A stretch of 64,000 nucleotides of DNA from Acetobacter estunensis (GCF_019083805.1 NZ_JAHRDV010000004.1:62001-126000); one strand, 5' to 3'; numbered from the stretch's first letter, positions 39,133 to 48,664 are shown. Numbers and translations are program-made. Notes: generated from the sequence alone by a model not told the origin.

Positions 39133-39522
39133 TTAAAAACGAGCAGGCTCTTCCTTCATGTGACACACATGACACGCCCGCACAGGGCCGCTTGGACGAT
39201 GTTGCTCACGAAACGTCAGATGGCATCCTTCACACAATTCATGAAACTGCGCTTCCATCAATGGCGCTAAAGACTGTGTGTACTTATGGCATGCAAGACA
39301 CGTATGTGAAGATGAGTCTAACGCCAGCCTTGGCTCCCTATGGTCGTGATGACACGTCACGCAATTGAACGCACCATGATCCACATGAGCAAAACTAAGT
39401 GGCATCAATGGCCGATGGGATGCCCTCTTTTGCGCCCAGTTATCTATCCACCAACAGCCGACACTCCCTAAAATGCTAACCGCTATCACACCTCCCCATA
39501 TGAGACGGCGCCTGCACCTCAT
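39133..39522 (-). CDS. Membrane-anchored tetraheme c-type cytochrome (class III-like)
   Basis: 129 residues from ATG 39522. An N-terminal membrane anchor (about 8-24) is followed by a periplasmic domain with four CxxCH heme sites: CVTCH (54-58), CLACH (75-79), CEGCH (97-101) and CHVCH (117-121). FAHVDHGAFNCVTCHH, with two His before the first heme, is the class III (c3/c7-like) pattern giving bis-His ligation. Its ATG overlaps the stop of the b-type partner (ATGA). It probably takes electrons from that protein into the periplasm. Confidence 0.85.
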   Translation of the reverse strand: MRCRRRLIWGGVIAVSILGSVGCWWIDNWAQKRASHRPLMPLSFAHVDHGAFNCVTCHHDHREPRLALDSSSHTCLACHKYTQSLAPLMEAQFHELCEGCHLTFREQHRPSGPVRACHVCHMKEEPARF

Positions 39523-40250
39523 CCGTTCAACCACAACACATACAACCACAGCGCTACCACGCTGCCCGCGCCAGCCCCCATTATCACGGGCGTAGCGGCC
39601 CAAGACATGCCCCGCACTCTTCGGAGTGCATGTCGCTGGACTTCGCTTCTATGAATTGCTTTTCGCAACATAGGGAAAAACGTTGCCAGACAGAGCATGA
39701 AAATCCATCCAACCAAAACGTGAGTGTCGTGAATGCGATAACCGCTCCACCATCCATGTAAACCTGCGCTGCACAACAGGAAGATAGCCGCCGCTTGATG
39801 CCATGATCGAAACAACGCAATCGTACCGAACATCCGTCCACGTATGCGCTTGCCAGATGTCAGCAACAGAAAAAGCAGCAAGAGCCATGCAAGCACACCC
39901 GCCTGCATGGCTCGCGAAACCGGTGGCCAGATATCCTTCCAAACCAATGGTTCCGCCAGCAGCACGCCTCCAACGTGCAAGATCATGAACAACATGACCA
40001 ATCCACCCAGCCCAACATGCAGCCGCATGAAGAACCGTCCGTCATAGCGGGGCCACGACAGCGGTTTTCCCGTCAATACAAACATCTGGATAATCGTCGC
40101 CAGCGCGAAAAAACCGCTGAGTGTGGCGAAATCCCAACCTCGCCCAAGGCCAGGCATCCCAGCAACCGCAACCGTCCCCAACACAAGGATGAGGGCAGAC
40201 ACACACAGCATCACGCTCAGAAGTCGCCAGCCCACCGCCGCATCATCCAA
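39519..40250 (-). CDS. Ferric-reductase-like di-heme b membrane protein
   Basis: 243 residues with about six transmembrane helices. His78/His92 in FMRLHVGLGGLVMLFMILHVGG and His151/His165 in SWHQAAAIFLLCSAGLHGWW give two His-x13-His pairs on two helices, the ligand geometry of two stacked b hemes in the ferric reductase/NOX/YedZ superfamily. No FAD or NAD domain is attached. The start is uncertain: the frame opens with TTG 40250, with GTG 40235, GTG 40214 and ATG 40211 as alternatives. Coupled to the tetraheme cytochrome gene. Confidence 0.78.
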   Translation of the reverse strand: MDDAAVGWRLLSVMLCVSALILVLGTVAVAGMPGLGRGWDFATLSGFFALATIIQMFVLTGKPLSWPRYDGRFFMRLHVGLGGLVMLFMILHVGGVLLAEPLVWKDIWPPVSRAMQAGVLAWLLLLFLLLTSGKRIRGRMFGTIALFRSWHQAAAIFLLCSAGLHGWWSGYRIHDTHVLVGWIFMLCLATFFPMLRKAIHRSEVQRHALRRVRGMSWAATPVIMGAGAGSVVALWLYVLWLNG

Positions 40251-40531
40251 TAGCGTTACGATAGCGTTTCATACCACATAATCACTGAATATGCTCTTAG
40301 CCTTGCAGTGCCACCAATGACGATAACCACAGGCATGCTGTTGTGCTGTCTGGACGCAGCCGCCAGTCCCCTGTTCGTCTTTCAGCCAACAGCAACTATC
40401 AGATCACCCCGTCTTTTCAGGTCAATGACCTGCAAGTCTGGAGATGTACGTGCACACACGTCATCTGTTCACAAGGCGCCATGTCGCAAGATGTTGAGCT
40501 ATGGCGAGCCACCAAAGCCTGCAAACAAAAA
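40251..40531. other. Intergenic stretch upstream of the cytochrome operon
   Basis: About 280 bp with no credible gene. A short direct repeat (tagcgtt) lies near 40251-40268, close to the cytochrome start. Nothing else stands out before the DUF1328 terminator. Confidence 0.4.
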
Positions 40532-40561
40532 AGCGTCTGGAGAACTTTATCTCCAGACGCT
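40527..40561 (-). terminator. Terminator of the DUF1328 gene
   Basis: A perfect 12-bp stem (40532-40543 with 40550-40561) is followed on the minus strand by five to six T. Confidence 0.85.
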
Positions 40562-40595
40562 CTTCCAAATAGTGCCCTTCAGAAGCGGTACGACC

Positions 40596-40772
40596 TCACC
40601 TCGAAGCCGCACCAACGCCAATCAGCACCAGCGCAAACAGCACCACACAGATAATCAGGGCAATGAAGAACAAAATCTTCGCCATGCCAGCCGCCGCGCT
40701 GGAAATACCGCCGAAACCAAAAAGCCCGGCAACAATCGAGACAATCAGAAAAAACAGGGCAAGCTTCAGCAC
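40596..40772 (-). CDS. DUF1328 (YtjA-like) small membrane protein
   Basis: 58 residues. It starts with GTG at 40772 behind GAGGAGAAGAAG and reads MLKLALFFLIVSIVAGLFGF, then GISSAAAGMAKILFFIALII, ending ASR. Two hydrophobic helices joined by the FGFGGIS turn are the DUF1328/YtjA signature. The function is unknown; the family is widespread and often stress-linked. Its own terminator follows about 35 nt downstream. Confidence 0.9.
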   Translation of the reverse strand: MLKLALFFLIVSIVAGLFGFGGISSAAAGMAKILFFIALIICVVLFALVLIGVGAASR

Positions 40773-40886
40773 GGTCTTCTTCTCCTCATGAGCGGTGAGC
40801 CCTCAATGAGGCGTTAACAATTAGGATGCGCACGAGTTGCACAACGACCTTTTCATCACCTCAGAAAAAGCAACACACCCCGCGTG

Positions 40887-41105
40887 TTAGCGACGGCGTG
40901 CCAGCCAGCCACCCAACACCAATCCCAAGACCGCAACCGTGCCAGCCGCAACCAGCGGCATGTCCACCACGATGTCGCGCATCAGATCGAGCGTGTCTTC
41001 CACATGTTCGCCCGCTGTCACCCGGCGCTGGGGCGAGTTGTCCTGCAGACGCCCGATACCGCTCTCCAGCGTAAAATCCTCGGTATCGTCCGAACCCTGT
41101 GCCAT
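40887..41105 (-). CDS. Small protein with C-terminal membrane anchor
   Basis: 72 residues: a charged N-terminal half and a single C-terminal transmembrane segment (about 50-68, MPLVAAGTVAVLGLVLGGWLARRR). It resembles ElaB/YqjD/DUF883-type tail-anchored proteins in layout but I do not recognise a specific family. Beside DUF1328 on the same strand, upstream by about 115 bp. Confidence 0.6.
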   Translation of the reverse strand: MAQGSDDTEDFTLESGIGRLQDNSPQRRVTAGEHVEDTLDLMRDIVVDMPLVAAGTVAVLGLVLGGWLARRR

Positions 41106-41183
41106 TTCATCACCCTGTCATTGCCCAAACACGACTCACACTGTGTGGGCACAGTGACCAAGGGTCAACACTCGTTCCAAAGT

Positions 41184-41963
41184 TCAGATATCGACCGAAC
41201 GCAGCCATGCCTCACTACCCGGATCGTCCTCACCCGCAATCAGACTGCGCAGTCGAGCCGCCAGAACGCGCCGGGAAGAAGAGGAAAGATCGCGCGGGCG
41301 TGGCCCCACAGTCAGATCGCCACGCACACAGGCCGGAGAGCCCGCAAGAACGACGATTCGGTCCGCCAGAAGGATCGCCTCGTCGATGTCATGCGTCACG
41401 AACATCACCGTTTTGCGGGTCTTCTCCCAGATGCCCAGAAGCTCTTCCTGAAGCGACGTCCGGGTAATCGCGTCGAGCGCACCAAACGGCTCGTCCATCA
41501 GCAACAGATCAGGATTGACCACCAGCGCCCGCGCCACACCGACACGCTGCCTCTGACCACCCGAAAGTTGCCGGGGCCAACGCCCTCCTTCCGCTGCCAG
41601 CCCCACCAGACGCAGGGCCTGCTCCGCCCGCTCACGTCGCTCGGAGGCCGAAAGGCCAAGGCCTTCCAACCCGAATGCCACGTTCTGGCGCACACTCCGC
41701 CACGGCATCAGCCGAGCATCCTGAAACACAAGTGCCGTGCTGCGCGTTCCAACCTGTCGGGGCGATGTGTCCAGCTTCACCGTCCCTTCAGTGGGTGCAA
41801 TCAGCCCCATGACCACCCGAAGCAGAGTGGACTTGCCCACGCCCGATGGCCCCAGCACGGCCACAAATTCACCACGCTCTATGGACAGATCGACATGACG
41901 AAACACAAAGCTCTTGCCACCGTCATGCGACAGACCGGCATCCTCAATACGAACCAGCGACAT
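41184..41963 (-). CDS. ABC transporter ATPase, nitrate/sulfonate/taurine type
   Basis: 259 residues starting MSLVRIEDAG. Walker A GPSGVGKST, Q-loop VFQDARLMPW, signature LSGGQRQRVGVARAL, Walker B LLLMDEPFGALD and switch His in MFVTHDIDEA are all present and match the SsuB/TauB/NrtD branch. It powers the permease encoded 5 nt upstream. The frame is open further upstream (to 42401), but that part overlaps the permease gene. Confidence 0.93.
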   Translation of the reverse strand: MSLVRIEDAGLSHDGGKSFVFRHVDLSIERGEFVAVLGPSGVGKSTLLRVVMGLIAPTEGTVKLDTSPRQVGTRSTALVFQDARLMPWRSVRQNVAFGLEGLGLSASERRERAEQALRLVGLAAEGGRWPRQLSGGQRQRVGVARALVVNPDLLLMDEPFGALDAITRTSLQEELLGIWEKTRKTVMFVTHDIDEAILLADRIVVLAGSPACVRGDLTVGPRPRDLSSSSRRVLAARLRSLIAGEDDPGSEAWLRSVDI

Positions 41964-41968
41964 GCCCT

Positions 41969-42736
41969 TCACCCCTGCCAGCGCAGCAGCCGGTCGCGCA
42001 CCAGACCGAACAGAAAATCCGTCAAAGCATACAGCCCCGCCATCGTGACCATGTAGACCACGACCACATCCGTCGCGAGCAGGCTCGACGCCTGCATCAT
42101 ACGCGCGCCAATTCCCGGCACGCCGAACAGTTCGGCCGCCACAACCGACATCCAGCCCTGTCCCAACCCGGTGCGCAGCCCTGCCAGAAGACCGGGAGAA
42201 GCTGCCGGCAGCGTCACATGAAGCAGACGCGCCAGAAAACTCCCATGCCCAAAGGCCGCCGCCACTTCGTAGAGTTCGCGATCCACCGATTTCACTGCGC
42301 CATAGGCGGCATAGAAATTGATCCAGAAAACCGAGATGGCGATCACGAAAGTCGCGCCTGCATTGTTCAGACCAAACCAAAGAATGGCGAACGGCACCCA
42401 TGCCAGACCGGGAATGGGGCGCAGAAGACGGACAATGCCCCCGGTGGCGGCGTCAACCAGCGGCACGGACCCACAAATCAACCCCGCCCCGTTGCCCAGA
42501 ATGGAGCCGATCAACAGACCGAACACATAATGTGAGAGACTGTCGAGAATGGATTGCTGCCAGAACCCGCCTGAAATCTCGGACATCCACGCGGGCCAGA
42601 GTTCGGACGGAGCAGGCAGGAGACCGGGTGGTACAAGCTGAAATCTGACAACGGCCTGCCAGATGGCAAACAACAGCACCAGCCCAACGGATCCCAGAAG
42701 CAGCCGCTCCCGTCCGCCCAAACGCAAATCCTTCAT
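41969..42736 (-). CDS. ABC transporter permease, SsuC/TauC type
   Basis: A 255-residue inner-membrane protein with about six helices. The EAA-type loop that contacts the ATPase is visible as YEVAAAFGHGSFLARLLHVTLPAASPGLLAGLRTGLGQGW. The family imports sulfonates, taurine or nitrate-like anions. It lies between the binding-protein gene (about 20 bp upstream) and the ATPase gene. Confidence 0.93.
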   Translation of the reverse strand: MKDLRLGGRERLLLGSVGLVLLFAIWQAVVRFQLVPPGLLPAPSELWPAWMSEISGGFWQQSILDSLSHYVFGLLIGSILGNGAGLICGSVPLVDAATGGIVRLLRPIPGLAWVPFAILWFGLNNAGATFVIAISVFWINFYAAYGAVKSVDRELYEVAAAFGHGSFLARLLHVTLPAASPGLLAGLRTGLGQGWMSVVAAELFGVPGIGARMMQASSLLATDVVVVYMVTMAGLYALTDFLFGLVRDRLLRWQG

Positions 42737-42756
42737 GACGTCCCCGGTTCAGCGAA

Positions 42757-43803
42757 TCACGGCGTGGCCTGACGCCATGTCGTCAGATCGAACAGGTCTT
42801 CCACTGGCGTTGCGGAACGCAGCAGTCCTTCCGCCACTTCGAAATCCTGAAGCGCCTTCACACCGGGAACAATCCGGGCCGGATCTGCGACGAAGTCATG
42901 CGCCGACGCCTTGAGCGCCTGTGCGATCACATCCTCACGCAGCAATCCCCCACCGAGCGCCTTCGTCACATAGGGGGCAGCCTCCTCGGGATGTTCGGCC
43001 AGAAGGGTGGTGCCTTTTACAAACAGCGCCGTCAGCTTGTTTTTCCACGCAGCACGGTCTGGCGCATTCGGGTTCACGACAGCCAGCACCGAACCCGGCT
43101 GATCGGGAAGCATCTCGTGGCCGTTCGCCAGAATACGGGCATCAGGCAGACGGCGGCGGATCACCGTCAGAGCGGGCTCACGCAGCACTGCCGCATCCAC
43201 CGCACCCGCAAGAAACGCCTGCTGGGCCGCATCGATATCGATACCGACAATATCGACTGTCTTCAGATCCAGCTTTTCCTGCTGCTTGAGCCAGTAGCGC
43301 AGTACCGTATCCGGCACGGACCCCTGCGGCTGGGCGGCAAATCTTGGTTTATGCCCGGTGGCCGTCGTGAAATCCGTAATCCTCTGCGCCAAGGCTGTGG
43401 GCGACTGATTTCCGGCATCGCCAGCCTCCAGCCCTTCGGCCAGCTTTCCACGCGCCGCGACAGAGAGTTCCTCAATCGCGCCGGATGCCAGAACCTTTAC
43501 ATCGACACCACGAGCACGCACCTGAAGAAGCGGCAAAACACCCGCAACATAAGCGTCGATACGTCCGGAAACGAGCGCCTGAATCGCCTGTGGACCGGAT
43601 GTGAACCGCACAAGCTGCAAATCAAGCCCCGCGTCTTTACCCCAACCCTTGCCATCGACCACGAACAGAGCGGATGAACCCAATACCGGGATATATCCCA
43701 CACGAATGGGCGCAGCGGCGGCAAACTGACAGCCAGTCAGCAGCACGCCAACAAATGTCGCGACCACGACCGACAGTTTTCTAAGAGTGCCTTGAAAACG
43801 CAT
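42757..43803 (-). CDS. ABC transporter substrate-binding protein, SsuA/NMT1-like
   Basis: 348 residues starting MRFQGTLRKLS. The N-terminal signal ends at LLTGC, a possible lipobox, so it may be a lipoprotein. RVGYIPVLGSSALFVVDGKGWGKDAGLDLQLVRFTSGPQAIQALVSGRIDAYV is the typical opening of sulfonate/nitrate/taurine-type binding proteins. First gene of the three-gene importer operon; the substrate is not inferable. The longer frame to 43866 is rejected because a signal peptide must be N-terminal. Confidence 0.88.
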   Translation of the reverse strand: MRFQGTLRKLSVVVATFVGVLLTGCQFAAAAPIRVGYIPVLGSSALFVVDGKGWGKDAGLDLQLVRFTSGPQAIQALVSGRIDAYVAGVLPLLQVRARGVDVKVLASGAIEELSVAARGKLAEGLEAGDAGNQSPTALAQRITDFTTATGHKPRFAAQPQGSVPDTVLRYWLKQQEKLDLKTVDIVGIDIDAAQQAFLAGAVDAAVLREPALTVIRRRLPDARILANGHEMLPDQPGSVLAVVNPNAPDRAAWKNKLTALFVKGTTLLAEHPEEAAPYVTKALGGGLLREDVIAQALKASAHDFVADPARIVPGVKALQDFEVAEGLLRSATPVEDLFDLTTWRQATP

Positions 43804-43957
43804 ACCGCGCTCTTTCCCGTTATATTCACAGCGCGAAACCGTTGTTTTCGCTATTCGACGCGACATCCTTACAGAATGGATTTGTAAAATCCATATTCAA
43901 ACTTCATATCGTTGCAATAAAGCCTGAAAATGATGCCAACACCTTCGCATTCACCAT

Positions 43958-43987
43958 AAAAAAAGGCCGACCCCAAGGGTCGGCCTT
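43958..43987 (-). terminator. Terminator of the ribosomal protein cluster (after rplQ)
   Basis: A perfect 11-bp stem (43963-43973 with 43977-43987, 3-nt loop) is followed on the minus strand by a run of about seven T. It lies 23 nt past the rplQ stop. Confidence 0.92.
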
Positions 43988-44010
43988 GCATCCTGCTCCT
44001 GTAGGAGGAA

Positions 44011-44436
44011 TCAGGCTGCCAGATCGTGCTCTGTCTCAGCAACCGGACGCGGACCACTGTCCTTGCCCTTCGCTTCGACATCACGATCGATCAGTTCGAT
44101 AACAGCCATATCGGCCGCATCACCGTAACGCACGCCAGCCTTCAGGACGCGAGTGTAACCACCCGTGCGGCCTTTGTAGCGCTCGGCAACCGCCGAGAAC
44201 AGCTTGCTGACAATCGTGTCATCACGCAGCTGAGCATAAGCCTGACGGCGAGCATGCAGATCGCCGCGCTTGCCCAGCGTGATCAGCTTTTCGACGACCG
44301 GACGAAGTTCCTTCGCCTTCGGCAGCGTTGTCGTAATCTGCTCATGCTTGATCAGGGCAACGGCCATGTTGCGGAACATGGCCGCGCGATGGGTGGAGGT
44401 AACGCCGAGCTTCCGACCGGCAACACCATGACGCAT
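44011..44436 (-). CDS. rplQ: 50S ribosomal protein L17
   Basis: 141 residues opening [20 protein letters not shown], the L17 signature, with [32 protein letters not shown]. It sits near the polypeptide exit of the large subunit. The C-terminal extension after about residue 120 is charged and variable. Last gene of the ribosomal cluster, 24 bp after rpoA. Confidence 0.97.
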   Translation of the reverse strand: MRHGVAGRKLGVTSTHRAAMFRNMAVALIKHEQITTTLPKAKELRPVVEKLITLGKRGDLHARRQAYAQLRDDTIVSKLFSAVAERYKGRTGGYTRVLKAGVRYGDAADMAVIELIDRDVEAKGKDSGPRPVAETEHDLAA

Positions 44437-44460
44437 GTTGAAGTCTCCTGTTGTCGCGGA

Positions 44461-45480
44461 TCAGAAGGGCTCGTCGAGCCGCTTCGCCAGATCCTCAATG
44501 TTCTCCGGCGGCCAGGCCGGAACGTTCATACCAAGGGAAAGCCCCATTGTGGTGAGGACTTCCTTGATCTCGTTCAGCGACTTGCGGCCGAAGTTCGGCG
44601 TGCGGAGCATTTCCTGCTCCGTCTTCTGAACCAGATCACCAATATAGATGATGTTGTCGTTCTTCAGGCAGTTTGCCGAACGCACCGACAGCTCAAGCTC
44701 GTCAACCTTACGCAGAAGGTTGCGGTTGAATGGTAGATCATCCTGCGGCTCCGTCGTGACAACCGGGCGCGGCTCATCGAAGTTGATGAACAGCTGGAGC
44801 TGATCCTGAAGGATACGCGCGGCAAGAGCCACCGCATCTTCCGGAGTCACCGCGCCGTTCGTCTCGACCGTCAGCAGCAAACGATCATAGTCGGTCACCT
44901 GTCCCACGCGGGTCGGCTCGACCTTGTAGGACACGCGCTTCACCGGGGAGTAGATCGCATCGATGGGAATAAGCCCGATCGGCGCATCTTCCGGACGGTT
45001 CGCTGCCGCCGGAACATAGCCCTTGCCAACATTGACCGTAAATTCCATGCCAAGCTTCTCGCCCTCATCGAGCGTGCAGATGACAAGGTCCGGATTCATG
45101 ATCTCGATACCGTGACCCGTCTGGATCTGGCCAGCCTTGACCTCACCCGGACCGGTCGCGGTGAGCATCATCCGCTTCGGACCCTCACCATGCATGTTGA
45201 GAGCAAGCTGCTTGATGTTCAGGACGATGTCAGTGACATCCTCACGCACACCGGGAACAGACGAAAACTCGTGAAGCACACCGTCAATCTGGATCGCGGT
45301 GATGGCCGCGCCCTGAAGCGATGACAGAAGGACACGGCGCAGGGCGTTGCCGAGTGTCATGCCGAAGCCGCGCTCAAGCGGCTCCGCCACGATGGTCGCA
45401 ACGCGAGACGGTACGGAGCCGGGTTCGACTTCCAGCTTCTCCGGCTTGATCAGGGATTGCCAGTTTTTCTGGAGCACCAA
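44461..45480 (-). CDS. rpoA: RNA polymerase subunit alpha
   Basis: 339 residues. The N-terminal dimerisation domain (about 1-235) includes [28 protein letters not shown], and the C-terminal domain (about 250-325), which binds upstream promoter DNA and regulators, contains [12 protein letters not shown] and [14 protein letters not shown]. The first codon is an unusual TTG at 45480, 8 nt after AAAGG; the next codon, GTG 45477, is the alternative. Confidence 0.98.
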   Translation of the reverse strand: MVLQKNWQSLIKPEKLEVEPGSVPSRVATIVAEPLERGFGMTLGNALRRVLLSSLQGAAITAIQIDGVLHEFSSVPGVREDVTDIVLNIKQLALNMHGEGPKRMMLTATGPGEVKAGQIQTGHGIEIMNPDLVICTLDEGEKLGMEFTVNVGKGYVPAAANRPEDAPIGLIPIDAIYSPVKRVSYKVEPTRVGQVTDYDRLLLTVETNGAVTPEDAVALAARILQDQLQLFINFDEPRPVVTTEPQDDLPFNRNLLRKVDELELSVRSANCLKNDNIIYIGDLVQKTEQEMLRTPNFGRKSLNEIKEVLTTMGLSLGMNVPAWPPENIEDLAKRLDEPF

Positions 45481-45599
45481 GGTCTCGGCCTTTCAGATAG
45501 GGATACCGCGACAGAGCGGCAGAAACCCCGACGCAAGGCCGGGGCAACGTCTTCAGGAAATTCCGCTACGGACGCGCAAAATGCGCACCCACAGAACAA

Positions 45600-45992
45600 T
45601 CAGACGCGGCGACGCTTGCGCGGGCGGCAGCCATTGTGCGGAACCGGCGTCAGATCACGAATGGACGCAATCTGGAACCCGACAGCCTGAAGCGCACGCA
45701 GCGCGCTCTCACGCCCCGACCCCGGACCGGAGACCTCGATGTCCAGCGTCTCCATACCATGCTCACGCGCCTTGCGGCCCGCGTCCTCAGCCGCCACCTG
45801 AGCAGCGTACGGCGTGGACTTGCGAGACCCCTTGAAGCCCTGCGCACCAGCAGACGACCACGCGATCGCGTTACCCTGGGCATCGGAGATCGTGATCATC
45901 GTGTTGTTGAACGTGGAGAGCACATGCGCCACGCCCGAGATAATGTTCTTGCGCTCTTTTTTGCGGATACGCGGAGCAGCGGCCTTAGCCAT
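45600..45992 (-). CDS. rpsK: 30S ribosomal protein S11
   Basis: 130 residues with the S11 core ([34 protein letters not shown]) and the basic tail [11 protein letters not shown]. It forms part of the 30S platform next to the E-site mRNA. Full length for the family. It is 119 bp upstream of rpoA and 110 bp downstream of rpsM. Confidence 0.98.
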   Translation of the reverse strand: MAKAAAPRIRKKERKNIISGVAHVLSTFNNTMITISDAQGNAIAWSSAGAQGFKGSRKSTPYAAQVAAEDAGRKAREHGMETLDIEVSGPGSGRESALRALQAVGFQIASIRDLTPVPHNGCRPRKRRRV

Positions 45993-46102
45993 ATCTGTAC
46001 GCCCTGTCTTTCTCTGCCTGGCGGACCGTTGCCCGCCCGGGCACCGCGCGGATTATGCCGCACAGCGCCATGGATTTCCCTGATTGCCCGGAGGCGGAAC
46101 GC

Positions 46103-46480
46103 TTAGCGCGTTACCTTCTTCTTGCCTGCGATGGCCACAGCCTTACCCTTGCGGGTACGGGCGTTGGTGTGGGTCCGCTGACCATGCACCGGCAGGCCGC
46201 GACGATGACGCAGACCGCGGTAGCAGCCCAGATCCATCAGACGCTTGATGTTCATCGCCGTCTCACGACGGAGATCACCCTCGACCCGGTAATTGTTGTC
46301 GATGACCTCACGAAGCTTCATGATCTCATCGTCACTCAGCTCATTTACCCGCTTCGCGTCGGGCAGGCCGACTGTCTTGCAGATCTGCTGAGCCTTGGTC
46401 TGACCGATTCCATAAATGTACTGGAGACCAATCACGACCCGCTTGTTCGTCGGGATATTAACGCCGGCAATACGCGCCAC
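46103..46480 (-). CDS. rpsM: 30S ribosomal protein S13
   Basis: 125 residues starting with GTG at 46480 ([15 protein letters not shown]), supported by AGGAG 9 nt upstream; the longer frame to 46585 is not S13-like. [24 protein letters not shown] near the end is the S13 tail that touches the P-site tRNA. Follows adk, in the alphaproteobacterial order. Confidence 0.97.
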   Translation of the reverse strand: MARIAGVNIPTNKRVVIGLQYIYGIGQTKAQQICKTVGLPDAKRVNELSDDEIMKLREVIDNNYRVEGDLRRETAMNIKRLMDLGCYRGLRHRRGLPVHGQRTHTNARTRKGKAVAIAGKKKVTR

Positions 46481-46621
46481 GCTGCACACTCCTGATCCGC
46501 CCGGCTGCGCCCGAGCGTTGATTTCTATATCGTTGCCGCCAGCCTTCGCCACATCCATGGCGAGCGGGGTCCAGAACGCGCGCAATAGACCGAGGCGCGC
46601 TCCTGAGTCAATCTAAACCGA

Positions 46622-47290
46622 TCACTTTTGCGTGATCTTCTCGACCTCACTCATCGTGTCGTCGATCTGTTTGCTCACTTCATCGATAGGAGCCATCCCG
46701 TCGATGAAGGCTACCGTCACCTTATCTTCGTAATAAGGGAGCAACGGCAACGTTTCCTTGCGATAGGCGGTCAGACGCGATGCCACCGTCTCACGGTTGT
46801 CGTCCGCACGCCTCACGAATTCATGAGATCCGCACAGATCACACGTGTCCGGCACTTTTGTCGGCTTGGAAACGTCATTGTAGCTCGCGCCACATTTTGC
46901 ACAGGAAAAGCGCCCTGCGATTCGGTCGGCGAGAGCGTTCTCGTCCACTTCAAGCATCAGAACAACGTCGATCTGTCGCCCAAGCCGCTTCAGCATCACA
47001 TCCAGAGCTTCAGCCTGCGCAACATTCCGGGGGAAACCATCCAGAATGAATCCCTTGGCGCAATCCGGCTGCTGAATGCGCTTCTCAAGCATGCTGACAA
47101 TGATCGAATCCGGCACCAGCTTGCCCGCATCCATCAGCGTCTTGGCTTCACGTCCAATATCGGAGCCAGCCTTCACCTCCGCACGCAGCATGTCGCCCGT
47201 GGAAATCTGACTGATGCCGTAGCGGGCCTCCAGACGCTTGGACTGCGTCCCTTTGCCTGCTCCGGGAGGGCCCAGAAAAATGATGTTCAT
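46622..47290 (-). CDS. adk: Adenylate kinase
   Basis: 222 residues. P-loop GPPGAGKGT (7-15), STGDMLR, and a long LID domain with four cysteines (CAKCG and CDLCG), indicating a structural zinc site. It converts ATP and AMP to two ADP. Its ATG overlaps the secY stop by 4 nt; the gap to rpsM is 141 bp. Confidence 0.98.
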   Translation of the reverse strand: MNIIFLGPPGAGKGTQSKRLEARYGISQISTGDMLRAEVKAGSDIGREAKTLMDAGKLVPDSIIVSMLEKRIQQPDCAKGFILDGFPRNVAQAEALDVMLKRLGRQIDVVLMLEVDENALADRIAGRFSCAKCGASYNDVSKPTKVPDTCDLCGSHEFVRRADDNRETVASRLTAYRKETLPLLPYYEDKVTVAFIDGMAPIDEVSKQIDDTMSEVEKITQK

Positions 47291-48648
47291 TTACGGATGC
47301 TCCTTCGATTGGGACTGCTCCGCCGGCTCCGCTGGATGAGACCCTGATACTGATGCGCGACAAGATGAGACTGTATCTGGGTCACCGTATCGATCGTGAC
47401 TGAGACGATAATGATCAGACTCGTTCCGCCAAAATAGAACGGCACATTGTAACGGCTGATCAGAATCTGCGGCAGCAGACAGACAAGCACCAGATACAAC
47501 GCACCGATCGAAGTAAGTCGCGTCAGGATCCGATCAAAATACGCCGCAGTGGCTCCACCCGGACGGATTCCAGGAATGAAGCCCCCCTGCTTGCGCAAAT
47601 TGTCCGCCGTCTCTTCGGGATTGAAGGTCACAGCCGCATAGAAATACGAGAAGAACACGATCATGAGCGCGTACAGCGCCATGTAGAGCGGTTGCCCCTG
47701 CCCAAGTGACTGCCCGAGGAATGAGAGCCAGCCAGGCATCCCCTTGGCGTTCATGAAGCCCGAGATCGTTACCGGGATAAGAAGCACTGAAGAAGCAAAA
47801 ATAGGCGGAATGACACCAGCCGTATTCACTTTCAGCGGCATATGCGTTGCTTCACCGCCGAACACGCGATTCCCCATCTGCCGTTTGGGATACTGGATCA
47901 CCACACGGCGCTGGGCCTGTTCCATGAAGACGATGAACATGATCGTAGCCGCCGCCAGCACCAGAAAAACCAGCACGAAGAACGGCGATAGCGCGCCTGT
48001 ATATCCAAGCTGAAACAGCGTGGCCATCGCATGAGGCAGGTTCGCGACGATGCCTGCAAAAATGATGAGTGAGATTCCGTTCCCCACCCCGCGGGACGTA
48101 ATCTGCTCTCCCAGCCACATCAGGAACATCGTACCGCCCACCAGCGTGAATACGCATGACATCACAAAAAATGGCCCCGGATCCACCACCGCCGATCCAC
48201 CGGACGTGCTCATCCGTTCAAGCCCCACGGCGATTCCGTAGGCCTGAAAAAATGCGATCAGGACTGTCAGATAGCGGGTGTACTGATTGAGCTTCTTGCG
48301 GCCCTGCTCGCCCTCCTTCTTGAGAGCTTCCATGGAGGGAAGAGCCGTCGACATGAGCTGGATAATGATCGACGCCGAGATGTACGGCATGATGTTCAGG
48401 GCAAACACCGTCATGCGTCCAAGCGCACCACCCGTGAACATGTCAAACATGCCCAGAATGCCGCCCTGATGCTGTGCCAGTAACTGCCCCATTACGGCCG
48501 CGTCGATACCCGGCACAGGGATATAGGTTCCCAGCCGATAGACAATCAGCGCCCCAAGCGTAAACCAGATGCGTTTCTTGAGTTCGGTCGCCTTGCCGAA
48601 AGCTCCAAGATTGAAATTGGCCGCGAGTTGTTCAGCCGCCGAGGCCAT
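47287..48648 (-). CDS. secY: Preprotein translocase subunit SecY
   Basis: 453 residues with ten transmembrane helices forming the Sec channel. LKKRIWFTLGALIVYRLGTYIPVPGID at the start, the plug region GGILGMFDMFTGGALGRMTVFALNIMPYISASIIIQL, and QYPKRQMGNRVFGGEATHMPLKVN are typical. ATG 48648 is chosen over the adjacent GTG 48651 because AAAGGA is 7 nt upstream. A terminator-like hairpin stands between it and rplO. Confidence 0.97.
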   Translation of the reverse strand: MASAAEQLAANFNLGAFGKATELKKRIWFTLGALIVYRLGTYIPVPGIDAAVMGQLLAQHQGGILGMFDMFTGGALGRMTVFALNIMPYISASIIIQLMSTALPSMEALKKEGEQGRKKLNQYTRYLTVLIAFFQAYGIAVGLERMSTSGGSAVVDPGPFFVMSCVFTLVGGTMFLMWLGEQITSRGVGNGISLIIFAGIVANLPHAMATLFQLGYTGALSPFFVLVFLVLAAATIMFIVFMEQAQRRVVIQYPKRQMGNRVFGGEATHMPLKVNTAGVIPPIFASSVLLIPVTISGFMNAKGMPGWLSFLGQSLGQGQPLYMALYALMIVFFSYFYAAVTFNPEETADNLRKQGGFIPGIRPGGATAAYFDRILTRLTSIGALYLVLVCLLPQILISRYNVPFYFGGTSLIIIVSVTIDTVTQIQSHLVAHQYQGLIQRSRRSSPNRRSIRK

Positions 48649-48664
48649 CACCCCGTCCTTTCAC

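Noticed and set aside
40308-40817. 169-codon plus-strand frame
   Set aside because: Runs opposite the DUF1328 gene and through its terminator; composition is not protein-like.
41964-42401. Extension of the ABC ATPase frame upstream of ATG 41963
   Set aside because: Lies inside the permease gene in another frame; the ATPase fold starts at MSLVRIED with a ribosome site just before it.
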